A DNA stretch of 36,848 nt, taken from Streptomyces canus (lineage in GTDB: Bacteria > Actinomycetota > Actinomycetes > Streptomycetales > Streptomycetaceae). Shown here one piece after another: positions 7,170-15,290 of this stretch. Positions within the stretch are counted from its first letter, which is position 1. The number at the start of each line of letters is the position of its first letter. The notes under the pieces are model-generated. The model ran no database searches. It was not told the DNA's origin and saw only the letters and a program-made list of their open reading frames with translations. Made by a program: the position numbers and the translations under genes. The DNA is taken from the NCBI RefSeq assembly GCF_041435015.1, contig NZ_CP107993.1, positions 1 to 36,848 on the forward strand, in the 5' to 3' direction.

Positions 7170-7982
7170 ATGGATATCGCGGTGCTGGGAGGGCTTGCCG
7201 TGAGCGCGCACGGCAAGTCGGTGACACCGACCGCGCCGAAGCCCCGTCAGGTACTGGCGCTGCTGGCCCTGCACGTCGACCAGGTGGTCTCGGTCGAGGC
7301 ACTGATCGAGGAGCTCTGGGGAGCGAGGCCGCCGCGCACCGCGCGGACGACCCTCCAGACGTACGTGCTCCAGCTGCGCGAGTTGATGGGAGCGGCCCTG
7401 GCCACGGCGGACGGCCCGGCCCGGGAGGCCAAGGACGTCCTGGTGACGTCACCGGGCGGCTATCTCCTGGTGGGCGGTGACGGTTCCTGCGACGTGCGCG
7501 ACTTCGAACTGCTGGCAGGCCGCGGATACCGGGCAGCGGACGCCGAGGACTACCAGGGGGCGTCCCGGCTGCTCCGGCAGGCGCTTGACCTGTGGACGGG
7601 TGACGCGTTCGCAGACGTGCGCACCGGAGCCCGCCTGGAGGTGGCGGTCAAGCGACTGGACGAGAGCCGGCTGTGCGCCCTGGACCAGCGGATCGAGGTC
7701 GATCTGCGGCTCGGGCGCCACCGCGAACTGCTGTCGGAACTGACAGTGCTGGTCAACCGCTACCGCACGCACGAGAACCTCCACGCCCAGTTCATGCTCG
7801 CGCTGTACCGCTCCGGTCGGCGCAGCGAGGCACTCAACGTCTACCAGCAGCTCCGGGCCCGACTCGTCCGCGACCTCGGCCTGGAGCCCTCCAGCTACCT
7901 CCAACGGCTGCAGCGCTCCCTCCTCATGGCTGGTACCGACACCGCCACCCATCAGGACATGGCCCCGGTCCTGAGCGCCTGA
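7170..7982 (+). CDS. SARP-family pathway activator 1
   Basis: This 270-aa Streptomyces antibiotic regulatory protein would bind direct repeats at cluster promoters. The N-terminal OmpR-like winged helix covers about residues 1-95 (PKPRQVLALLALHVDQVVSV, then LIEELWGARPPRTARTTLQT, YVLQLRE). The bacterial transcriptional activation domain covers about 100-250 (EALNVYQQLRARLVRDLGLE near its end). The length is that of a small SARP without an ATPase domain. The ATG at 7170 is chosen because GAGGGGAG (7157-7164) precedes it. An ARE-like box lies just upstream. It is a paralogue of the SARP at 9482; the two probably divide control of the cluster. Confidence 0.93.
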   Translation: MDIAVLGGLAVSAHGKSVTPTAPKPRQVLALLALHVDQVVSVEALIEELWGARPPRTARTTLQTYVLQLRELMGAALATADGPAREAKDVLVTSPGGYLLVGGDGSCDVRDFELLAGRGYRAADAEDYQGASRLLRQALDLWTGDAFADVRTGARLEVAVKRLDESRLCALDQRIEVDLRLGRHRELLSELTVLVNRYRTHENLHAQFMLALYRSGRRSEALNVYQQLRARLVRDLGLEPSSYLQRLQRSLLMAGTDTATHQDMAPVLSA

Positions 7983-8026
7983 CCGCGCGACAACTCACTC
8001 TTTTTCCGTAGGGAACCGTCGCGCGG
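7983..8026. terminator. Inverted repeat after SARP1
   Basis: CCGCGCGAC (7983-7991) and GTCGCGCGG (8018-8026) start directly after the SARP1 stop and form a 9-bp stem around a 26-nt loop containing CTTTTTCC. This is a plausible but not strong terminator. Confidence 0.45.
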
Positions 8027-8154
8027 CATCCCTCCCCGGTGCCGGCACTCCTCCCGGATTCACCACCGACGGCGATGCGCCGCCTGCGCCCGCCAGCCGA
8101 GAATCTCCGGAAACGGCAGGCAGGGACCGCCGTTCGCACGGAGAGAGACGGCCT

Positions 8155-8529
8155 GTGTTCACCAACTTGCGCAATACGCCGCCTTCCGCCGCACTCGGGG
8201 CGGACGTACCGGACATCGTCGGCAGCCCGCAAGAGTGCCTCGCCGAGACCTCGCGCCGCGAGCCACAGGAGACCAACGCGCGAGTTCCCTTCCCGCTGCT
8301 GTGGCTCGACTCCGTCCTCGGCGCGGACTTGGCCGCCCTCAACAGGCTCCACGGACTCGACGAGGGCGCCGTCATCGTCCACGACCAGTCCCGCCTCTCG
8401 CCCATGGCTGCCTGCATCGCCTTCCGCGGCCCGGCCCAGGAGACCCACCGGACCACCCGCCCGGACACGGCGCGCGACCATGCGTCGTTGCCGGACGAGG
8501 CGGTGCGCCCGGCGGTCGCCACCCCGTGA
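8155..8529 (+). CDS. Unrecognised 124-aa protein coupled to the PPTase
   Basis: I do not recognise this protein. The GTG start has GGAGAGAGA (8140-8148) at suitable spacing. The stop overlaps the GTG of the next gene (GTGA at 8526-8529), which supports real translation and coupling. A central segment has ordered-domain character (FPLLWLDSVLGADLAALNRL, then HGLDEGAVIVHDQSRLSPM). The C-terminal 30 residues are polar and look disordered. There is no signal peptide, membrane segment or Cys motif. It may be a small partner of the phosphopantetheinyl transferase, or a shortened remnant like other proteins in this block. Confidence 0.65.
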   Translation: MFTNLRNTPPSAALGADVPDIVGSPQECLAETSRREPQETNARVPFPLLWLDSVLGADLAALNRLHGLDEGAVIVHDQSRLSPMAACIAFRGPAQETHRTTRPDTARDHASLPDEAVRPAVATP

Positions 8530-9353
8530 GCACGGGAACGAGGCAGCACGAGGAAAAGCAGCCCACCCTGTGGTTCTGTGCCAACGACGACCTCCCGCCC
8601 GATCTCACCGCCACGCTCGCACCCCAGTGGCTCGACGTGTATGAACGGGAGACCGCGAACGGGTTCCTCTTCGAACGCGACCGCCGGCAGTACCTGGTCG
8701 CCCACACGTTCCTACGCCGTGTGCTGGCCCTCGACGTCGGGCTCCCCGAGTCCGAGCTGGTCATCCGGCGCTCGTCGAGGGGCCGCCCTTTCCTCCGGGT
8801 GCCGGCCGGCGGACTGCCCTGCGGTGGGCCCGGACTGGACTTCAACCTGTCGCACACCAACGGCTGCAACCTGCTCGGCATCGCACACGGAAGCCCCATC
8901 GGAGTCGACGTCGAGCGGCTCGACCGGGACGGCCGCGCACTGCGTACCATCACCCGGACCTTCACGCGTACCGAACAGGCATGGGTGGCCGAGGCAGAGC
9001 AGGGCATGCCGCGCAGGCGCCGGGTCATCCGGCTGTGGACGCTGAAGGAGGCGTACGCCAAGGCACGCGGACTGGGCCTCGCGCTGCCCTTCGACACCTT
9101 CTCCTTCACCCTCGCCGACGACCGCGGCGTGACGGGCTTCTCCCCGCCCGGGGACGACCGGGAGGGCCGGTGGCGCTTCGCCGAGCTGGAACCAGTCCCC
9201 GACGTGCTGGCCGCAGTCGCGGTCGGCGCCGACGACGAGCGGGACGCCGCGCTCCCTCTGCACCACGGTTTCCCCTGGAGCCGAACGGAGCCGCGACGGA
9301 TCGAACTGCCCCGTGCGCTGGGCGGAGGAGTCGAAGTCACCCTCTCGCGATGA
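8526..9353 (+). CDS. 4'-phosphopantetheinyl transferase, Sfp type
   Basis: This 275-aa enzyme moves phosphopantetheine from CoA to the conserved Ser of carrier proteins, activating PKS ACP and NRPS PCP domains. The family motifs are intact: DFNLSHTNG (the P1-like NxSHS region), IGVDVERLDR (Mg ligands D128 and E130) and WTLKEAYAKARGLGL (W171, K174, E175). The length fits the Sfp/Gsp class. The GTG start overlaps the preceding stop. Its presence in the cluster suggests dedicated activation of the neighbouring megasynthase. Confidence 0.93.
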   Translation: MSTGTRQHEEKQPTLWFCANDDLPPDLTATLAPQWLDVYERETANGFLFERDRRQYLVAHTFLRRVLALDVGLPESELVIRRSSRGRPFLRVPAGGLPCGGPGLDFNLSHTNGCNLLGIAHGSPIGVDVERLDRDGRALRTITRTFTRTEQAWVAEAEQGMPRRRRVIRLWTLKEAYAKARGLGLALPFDTFSFTLADDRGVTGFSPPGDDREGRWRFAELEPVPDVLAAVAVGADDERDAALPLHHGFPWSRTEPRRIELPRALGGGVEVTLSR

Positions 9354-9481
9354 GCCCACGGGATTCGAGAACCGCTGGAGGACCCCTGGAGGAAAACGTT
9401 CGTGCGGTCCCCGCCCCGCTAGCGTGCCGAGTGGCGCAATCGCGCTTGTCGAGCAACGTTTCAAGAGGACTGGGGGAGACT

Positions 9482-10303
9482 GTGAGGATTCAGGTTCTGG
9501 GTCCGCTGAACGCCGAGGTCAATGGGGTCTCGATCGTTCCAACCGCTGGCAAGCCCCGCCAGATTCTGTCTCTGCTGGCGCTCTACCCGGGGCGGGTCAT
9601 ACCCGTGAAGACCCTCATGGAGGAGATCTGGGGGATGGAGCCGCCGCAGAGCGCCCTCACCACCCTGCAGACCTACATCCTCCAACTCCGCAGGCGTCTT
9701 GGCACCGCGATGGGACCCGACGCCCCCAGCGGGGTCAAGGATGTCCTTGCCACCCGTCACGGCGGCTATCTGCTCCAGGTCGAGGGCGCCTGCATCGACG
9801 TGCACGAGTACGAGCTCACAGTGGCCGAAGGCCAAGCGGCGTTCGAGGCGGGCGACAACGAGACCGCGGCTGAGCGATTCCGGAAGGCGCTGACCCTCTG
9901 GAACGGATCGGCCCTCGTCGACGTGCGCACAGGCCCCGTACTGGAGATCGAGGTCATGCGCCTTGAAGAGAGCCGCCTCGCCACCGTCGAGCGCCGCATC
10001 GACGCCGACCTACGGCTCGGCCGCCATGCCGAACTCATCGCGGAACTCACCGACCTGACGGCCCGGCACGTTCTCCACGAGAGCCTCCACTCCCAGCTCA
10101 TCGTGGCTCTGTACCGCTCCGGCCGGCAGGCCGCGGCACTGGAGGCGTATCGCAAGCTGCGGTCCAGGCTCCGGGACGAGCTCGGCGTCGAGCCCTCACC
10201 GCAGCTCCAGCGGCTCCACCAGGCCATGCTCACCGTCGACCCGGAGCTCGACGCGGTCGGGGCACCGAAGGGAATGTCCACCTTCAACCTCTTCGCCGCC
10301 TGA
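9482..10303 (+). CDS. SARP-family pathway activator 2
   Basis: This is a 273-aa paralogue of the SARP at 7170. The winged helix (residues 1-95) has GKPRQILSLLALYPGRVIPV, MEEIWGMEPPQSALTTLQTY and ILQLRRRLG. The activation domain follows and ends in RSRLRDELGVEPSPQLQRLH. The GTG at 9482 has GGGGGAGA just upstream. No ARE-like box is seen in its 128-bp promoter region, so it may be a lower-tier activator than SARP1. A strong hairpin follows the stop. Confidence 0.93.
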   Translation: MRIQVLGPLNAEVNGVSIVPTAGKPRQILSLLALYPGRVIPVKTLMEEIWGMEPPQSALTTLQTYILQLRRRLGTAMGPDAPSGVKDVLATRHGGYLLQVEGACIDVHEYELTVAEGQAAFEAGDNETAAERFRKALTLWNGSALVDVRTGPVLEIEVMRLEESRLATVERRIDADLRLGRHAELIAELTDLTARHVLHESLHSQLIVALYRSGRQAAALEAYRKLRSRLRDELGVEPSPQLQRLHQAMLTVDPELDAVGAPKGMSTFNLFAA

Positions 10304-10304
10304 C

Positions 10305-10344
10305 GCTCCGGGCGGCGGGCGGCCACGCGCCCGCCGCCCGGAGC
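10305..10344. terminator. Strong terminator after SARP2
   Basis: 17-bp arms pair perfectly (10305-10321 with 10328-10344) around a 6-nt loop, starting 1 nt after the SARP2 stop codon. The GC-rich stem without a U-tract is the usual Streptomyces terminator form. Confidence 0.85.
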
Positions 10345-10496
10345 AGCATCCCTCCCCAGCATCTCTCGAGAGGCACTCGTCCGGCCTTCAAGCGATTCAG
10401 GACACCGTCAAGACGGAAACGCCGATCCCGGCCGACCGCTTGTCACACCCAGTCCGGATCACGGGCCTTCACCTCCCGCAGAGAGGGTGCCGAGAG

Positions 10497-11444
10497 ATGC
10501 CTGCCGAGCGAACGCACCGTACCCAGTACGAAGTAGAGATCAATGCCCCGGCTGGAGTCGTCTCCGGGCTGATCGCCGACAGCGCCCACCAGTCGCGGTA
10601 CTCCCCGAGTACCGTCCACGTGGAACAGCTGGAGTTCGACGGCTCTCACGAACGTCTGCGGATCTGGGGCCTCGTCGACGGCGAGGTCCGGTCCTGGATC
10701 ACGCGCCGCCACTTCTCCGCAGATCTGCGGCGCGTGGAGAGCGTCCATCAGGCACCCGCGGCCCCCACCGCGGGCACGACAGAGTCCTGGGACATGAAAG
10801 CCCTGAGCCCCGACCGGACCCGACTCACCCTGCGCCGGGAGACCTGCCTCGCCGACGACGCCCGCACCCCGGCACCGCGCCACACCACGGATGCCGAGGT
10901 CCGTCACGAGCTGGAGGGAGTCCGCGCGCTCGCGGAACGCTGGGACGATCTGGAGGAACTCCTCCTCACTTTCGAGGACTCTGTCCGAGTCAAGGGCCCG
11001 GCCGAGCTGGTGTACGACTTCCTCTACCGGGTGGGGGACTGGCCCGAACTGCTGCCCCATGTATCCCGGGTCAACGTGGTGGAGGACCAGCCGGGAGTCC
11101 AGATGGTGTCCATGGACACCATCGTCGAGGGACGAACGCGCACCACCGGCGCGGTACGCGTCTGCTTCCCCCACGCGGGACGCATCGTCTTCACCCGGAC
11201 GACCCCCACCGAGCTGCTGTCCGCCCACACCGGGGAATGGTCACTCGTCCCCGACGTCCACGGCGTGACCGTCCTGGCCCAGCACAGCGTCGTCCTGCGC
11301 GAGGAGAACATCCGGCGCGTCCTGGGCAAGGGCGTCGACACGGCGGGCGCACGTCGGTACGTACGTGAGGCGATCGGCCGCACCAGTACGGCGACGCTCA
11401 ACCTGGCCAGACGTCACGCGGAGACCGCGATCCGCGTGCTGTGA
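10497..11444 (+). CDS. Didomain aromatase/cyclase (SRPBCC/START fold)
   Basis: This 315-aa protein has two tandem polyketide-cyclase domains. Residues ~5-150 start with TQYEVEINAPAGVVSGLIAD. Residues ~160-310 start with FEDSVRVKGPAELVYDFLYR and continue GDWPELLPHVSRVNVVED. Both show the family pattern of a first strand, an APAxxVxxLIAD helix, and a W/Y...P position. This layout is that of the ARO/CYC proteins of type II PKS systems, which close and aromatise the first ring of a poly-beta-ketone. In a type I PKS neighbourhood it is unexpected. The ATG at 10497 follows a GAGAGGG/GAGAG segment. It leads a plus-strand gene run continuing to 15476. Confidence 0.88.
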   Translation: MPAERTHRTQYEVEINAPAGVVSGLIADSAHQSRYSPSTVHVEQLEFDGSHERLRIWGLVDGEVRSWITRRHFSADLRRVESVHQAPAAPTAGTTESWDMKALSPDRTRLTLRRETCLADDARTPAPRHTTDAEVRHELEGVRALAERWDDLEELLLTFEDSVRVKGPAELVYDFLYRVGDWPELLPHVSRVNVVEDQPGVQMVSMDTIVEGRTRTTGAVRVCFPHAGRIVFTRTTPTELLSAHTGEWSLVPDVHGVTVLAQHSVVLREENIRRVLGKGVDTAGARRYVREAIGRTSTATLNLARRHAETAIRVL

Positions 11445-11470
11445 CGAGAACACGACGGAGGAGGCCCCGC

Positions 11471-12262
11471 ATGGTCCATCATCCGCCCGCCCCGCAGCCG
11501 CTGCTGATGTCGTGCGACGGCACCCCGGAGGCCGCATCCGGCACCGGTGCCCGGACCTCCCGGCAACTGGCTGTGGTGTTCACCGACTGGAACGGCGAGG
11601 CACTCGCCGACACGCGTGCGCTGTACGGGACCTTCCCCGCGTTCCGCTCCGCCTTCGACGCACTGGGCGACATGGTCGACGGAACGACGCCGGTTCCCCT
11701 GGTGGCGGTCGTGTTCGCACCCGAAGGAGGCGTCGACTCCGTACTCCTGAAAGAGCCGCGCTACGGCAGAATCGCCCTGTTCGCCCACCAAGTCGCGCTC
11801 TTCCGGCTCTGGCAGACCTGGGGCATGGAACTCGGCGCCGTGGCGGGCCACGGCATCGGCGAGCTCTCGGCCGCGCACGTCGCGGGCGCACTGAGCCTGA
11901 GGGACGCCGTCCGCCTCGTCACCGCGCGGGAGGCCTGCTCCTGTCTGCTCCTGCGCCCTCGTGCCGAGGGACCGCCGGACGCCGCACGGACGCTGCGTGC
12001 CGCCGGGTTCCGGCGCATCCTGAGATGCGGGGCCACGGGAACGACCGCCGCTCCCGGCGACCTGCCCGCCCTCTCGGCGATGCTGGATGCCCTCCATCTG
12101 TCCGGTAGCCCGGTCGACTGGGATGAGCTGCTCGGCACCCACACCGCCGGACAAACGGGGTACCCCCATCCTCTCCCGAGTGACGCGCGGGCACCCCGTT
12201 CGGGAATCTGTCCAGAACAGCTCGAGGAATCCGGGGCAGCCCCCCTCACGCCCCTACTCTGA
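11471..12262 (+). CDS. Acyltransferase-domain homologue lacking the catalytic Ser
   Basis: This 263-aa protein aligns with malonyl-CoA:ACP transferase domains of PKSs. It has ALYGTFPAFRSAFDAL, then GRIALFAHQVALFRLWQTWG and AVAGHGIGELSAAHVAGALS, LRDAVRLVTARE. The nucleophile elbow GHSxGE reads GHGIGE, so the catalytic Ser is Gly128. The oxyanion-loop GQGSQ near the N-terminus is replaced by DWNGE. After RE the usual substrate-specificity half is missing, and the sequence resumes at a post-AT-linker-like LSGSPVDWDELLG. It should not transfer acyl groups. GGAGGAGG supports ATG 11471; an upstream GTG at 11441 overlaps the cyclase stop. The frame is intact, so a binding or scaffold role is possible, as is slow decay. 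Confidence 0.8.
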   Translation: MVHHPPAPQPLLMSCDGTPEAASGTGARTSRQLAVVFTDWNGEALADTRALYGTFPAFRSAFDALGDMVDGTTPVPLVAVVFAPEGGVDSVLLKEPRYGRIALFAHQVALFRLWQTWGMELGAVAGHGIGELSAAHVAGALSLRDAVRLVTAREACSCLLLRPRAEGPPDAARTLRAAGFRRILRCGATGTTAAPGDLPALSAMLDALHLSGSPVDWDELLGTHTAGQTGYPHPLPSDARAPRSGICPEQLEESGAAPLTPLL

Positions 12263-12306
12263 CCCGTGTCGGCCACGGCGGAGAGCGGGACTGCGAGGAG
12301 GAAGCC

Positions 12307-13032
12307 TTGGAGAAGCGAGCCACCCTGCACGTGCTCCCCGGCCCCCGCACCCCGCACCGCCCGGCCCCCGACGGCGCCCGCGCCACTGCGGCGGAGCCCG
12401 GCCCAACGACCGACGGAGTCGTGAGGGTGGGGGTCATGGGCGGCGACCCGCTCGCACGGGCCGGCATCAGGGCGCTCCTCGAAGGACGGCCCGAAGTCCA
12501 CGTCGTGAGCGACGTCGGCGCCCCACAGCACGGCGTGTGCCCGCCCCGCGAACCGGGGCCCGACGTCATCGTCGTCCACGGCCGACCCGGCTTCGCACCG
12601 AAGGACGTCCCCGTTCCCCACCCGGGTGACACCATCCCGCTGATCACCATCGGTGGACCGTCCCCCGAACCGGCCACCGCCTGGGCCCACAGCCACCTGC
12701 CCGCCACGGCGACGCCCGGACAGCTCGCGGCCGCCGTCGTCCTCGCCGCCGCCGGCTACACCCTGACCCGGGGACAGAAACCGCTGCCCCATCGGGCATC
12801 CGCTCGCTCGCAGGTCTCGCAGGTCAGCCCCGAGCACCTCACGAGGCGGGAGAGCGAGGTCCTGGACCTCCTCGCCGGCGGCATGTCCAACGGCGAGATC
12901 GCCCGCTCTCTCAGCCTCTCCGAACACACCGTCAAGACCCACGTGCAGAACCTCATGAACAAACTGCGGCTGCGCAACCGTGTACACGCCGCCATCTACG
13001 CCTACGAGACCGGGATGCGCCACCCTTGCTGA
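12307..13032 (+). CDS. Atypical NarL/LuxR-type response regulator
   Basis: This 241-aa regulator starts at a TTG placed after CGAGGAGGA. The C-terminal HTH is intact (LTRRESEVLDLLAGGMSNGE, IARSLSLSEHTVKTHVQNLM, NKLRLRNRVHAA). The receiver-like region at ~40-150 is recognisable by VRVGVMGGDPLARAGIRALL and PDVIVVHGRPG. The phospho-acceptor Asp position after the VxVV strand is His91, and the N-terminal acidic pair is reduced. It probably does not work by phosphorylation and may sense a ligand or act constitutively, as known for atypical regulators in antibiotic clusters. No histidine kinase is nearby. An internal GTG around 12421 is a less likely start. Confidence 0.85.
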   Translation: MEKRATLHVLPGPRTPHRPAPDGARATAAEPGPTTDGVVRVGVMGGDPLARAGIRALLEGRPEVHVVSDVGAPQHGVCPPREPGPDVIVVHGRPGFAPKDVPVPHPGDTIPLITIGGPSPEPATAWAHSHLPATATPGQLAAAVVLAAAGYTLTRGQKPLPHRASARSQVSQVSPEHLTRRESEVLDLLAGGMSNGEIARSLSLSEHTVKTHVQNLMNKLRLRNRVHAAIYAYETGMRHPC

Positions 13033-13079
13033 GCGCGAGTGCCCGGCGCGGGACGAGAAGAGGGGGAAGGGGACCACCG

Positions 13080-15227
13080 ATGACATCTGGGAAGCACGGC
13101 GACGATGTCGCGCTCTCGGCTCAGAACGCGCAGACGACCGTCGTCGTCAGCGGTGACGGGCCGCCCGGCTCCCCTCCCGTGCTGGACATCCACGGCCCCC
13201 TGGACACCCACATCCTCGAAGCCGCGTTCCACCGGGTCAACGGTCCCCGCGCCGAACCGGGCACCTCAAAGGACGCCTGCAGCGCACGCTTCCGGCTCGT
13301 CCACCACAGCCCCAACCACCACACGGTCCGATTCGCCGAGACGCCCACTGCGTCCGGACCGCACCCGGCCGGCCTCCTCGCCGACCTGCTCACCCGCACC
13401 CCTCCGCCCCCGCGCACCGGTTTCGGCGGCGCGCGCCCGGCAACCGTGCCCCTGGAGAGCTTCGCCGTCACTTCTCTCCAGCACGAACTGCTGACGGACG
13501 CCCTCAGACATCCCTTCCACCACGTCGAGCAGCTCTCCTGGCGCTGGCACGGTCCCCTGGACCTCCGACGGTTCACCGACGCCTGGCAGTCCGTCTTCGA
13601 CAGCGAGTCCCTCCTGCGCGCGGCGTTCGTCTGGGACCCGCAGCCCAGAGTCGTGCTGCACCGGCGGACCGCTCCCGAGGTCGTCGGACACCCCCATGGC
13701 TCCTTCGCCGACCGTTCAGCGCTCATGGAGCACGAGCGCCGCCGGGGCTTCGACCTGCGTCGGCCAGGACTCCTCCGTGTCGCCCTGCTCAGCGGCGAGG
13801 GCACCAAGCCCACGGGCCCCCCGCCTTACACCGACGTCCTGGTGACCTACCACCGCGCGCTCCTCGACCGCTGGAGCGTGTACCTCCTACTGCGGGAGTT
13901 CTACCGGGCCTACCTCGCCGGCACCCCACTGCCCGGCGGGGAACGGCGGCCGGACCTGCGCGACTACGGCCGCTGGCTGAACGCGAGGGACCTCGCCCCG
14001 GCTCGGGAGTTCTGGCTCCCCGACGCCGACGCCGACGCGACGGCCACGAGCCTGTTCCACCCCACACCCGGCCCCGACACGGGACGCCTCCATTCCCGGC
14101 TGACCCCCGAAGAGACCCGACGGCTGGTCGCCTGGGCGGCCCGCTGGGGCAGCACCGAGAGCAGTGCCCTGCAGGCTGTCTGGGCCATCATCCTCCACGG
14201 GGTGTCCACCGGCCCCGAAGGCTCGGCCGCCTCCCGCCGCGTCGGCTTCAACATCGCTGTCTCCGGCCGTGGCATCGCCTTCGACGACGCCGCCCGGGTG
14301 CCGGGCCCGTTCAGCAACGCCCTGCCGATGGTCGTGGAGGTCGACCCCCGCGGGACCGTGCCCCGCCTCGTGCGCGCTCTCGGCGACCGCGCCATCGACA
14401 TGTCCTGCTACGAATGGGTCGCCCCCGGCCGACTCCTCGACCCCTTCGGCCGGACGTCCCCCGCCGAGCGCGCCACCGCGCTGCACGAGAGCACGGTGGC
14501 CTTCGAAGGACGGCTGCGTCACCTGGACACTCTCGCCCCGGAACTCGCCGCGCACGGCATCGGCATCGAGCGCCCCGACACGGTCTGGGCCACGACCTCG
14601 TCCCCGCTCACCGTGATCGGCCAGCACGACGACCAGGGCGGCACGGTACTGACACTGCTGTACGACCGGGCACGGGTGACGGACGCGTACGCCACACCGC
14701 TGCTGACCCACAGCGCCCGGCTGCTGCGCGAACTCCCCCTCACGGCCGACGAGACGACGACCGTGGCAGAGGTACTGGACAGCCTGGACGACGTGGCGTT
14801 GCCCCGGGTTCGCCCGGCCGTGCAGGGCCGCGGTCACGCCGGTCCTCTCGTCGATCTGCGGGACGCGATGGTGCCCGGCGCCGGAACGGTCTGCCTCGTG
14901 GCCGCCCCCGGGGCGCCGGACTCCTTCCATACCGGGCTGGTGCGCCAGTACGAGGGGCCGCAGGCACTGATGTTCCTGCGGGCGGCTCCGCAGGACGCCC
15001 TCCGGTGCGCATCGTCACTGCGGTCCGTACTCGACCCCGGCGGAAAACTCGTCATCGGAGGCTTCTCGGGTGCCGGAGTCATGGCCTACGAGATCGCCCG
15101 GCTCCTCGCGACGGAGAGCCGCACGCCACCCCCGCCCGTCGTGCTCGGCGGCGCCGAGGGCGAGGACGGCGACCGCGCCCTCGCACACGCCATCGAGACG
15201 ACGGCCGGAGCCCGGCTCGAGGAATGA
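13080..15227 (+). CDS. Condensation domain fused to a thioesterase-like domain
   Basis: This 715-aa protein has a divergent N-terminal part (1-140). Residues ~140-590 form an NRPS condensation-like domain (SLQHELLTDALR, SLLRAAFVWDPQPRVVLHRR, then VTYHRALLDRWSVYLLLREF). The remainder is thioesterase-like (VCLVAAPGAPDSFHTGLVRQ, then VIGGFSGAGVMAYEIARLLA). The catalytic HHxxxDG motif reads HRALLDR (258-264), with Arg replacing the second His. The thioesterase elbow keeps Ser663 but reads GFSGA instead of GxSxG, and the protein ends before the usual catalytic His. No adenylation or carrier domain is present. It may be a pseudo-condensation protein that binds acyl carriers, or an unusual chain-transfer enzyme. 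The ATG follows GGGGAAGGGG. Confidence 0.8.
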   Translation: MTSGKHGDDVALSAQNAQTTVVVSGDGPPGSPPVLDIHGPLDTHILEAAFHRVNGPRAEPGTSKDACSARFRLVHHSPNHHTVRFAETPTASGPHPAGLLADLLTRTPPPPRTGFGGARPATVPLESFAVTSLQHELLTDALRHPFHHVEQLSWRWHGPLDLRRFTDAWQSVFDSESLLRAAFVWDPQPRVVLHRRTAPEVVGHPHGSFADRSALMEHERRRGFDLRRPGLLRVALLSGEGTKPTGPPPYTDVLVTYHRALLDRWSVYLLLREFYRAYLAGTPLPGGERRPDLRDYGRWLNARDLAPAREFWLPDADADATATSLFHPTPGPDTGRLHSRLTPEETRRLVAWAARWGSTESSALQAVWAIILHGVSTGPEGSAASRRVGFNIAVSGRGIAFDDAARVPGPFSNALPMVVEVDPRGTVPRLVRALGDRAIDMSCYEWVAPGRLLDPFGRTSPAERATALHESTVAFEGRLRHLDTLAPELAAHGIGIERPDTVWATTSSPLTVIGQHDDQGGTVLTLLYDRARVTDAYATPLLTHSARLLRELPLTADETTTVAEVLDSLDDVALPRVRPAVQGRGHAGPLVDLRDAMVPGAGTVCLVAAPGAPDSFHTGLVRQYEGPQALMFLRAAPQDALRCASSLRSVLDPGGKLVIGGFSGAGVMAYEIARLLATESRTPPPPVVLGGAEGEDGDRALAHAIETTAGARLEE

Positions 15228-15290
15228 TCGACCGCTTCTCCAGCGAGCGGTACGACGCTGGTTGTGTCGTCGATTTCCCAGGAGGCGTAC

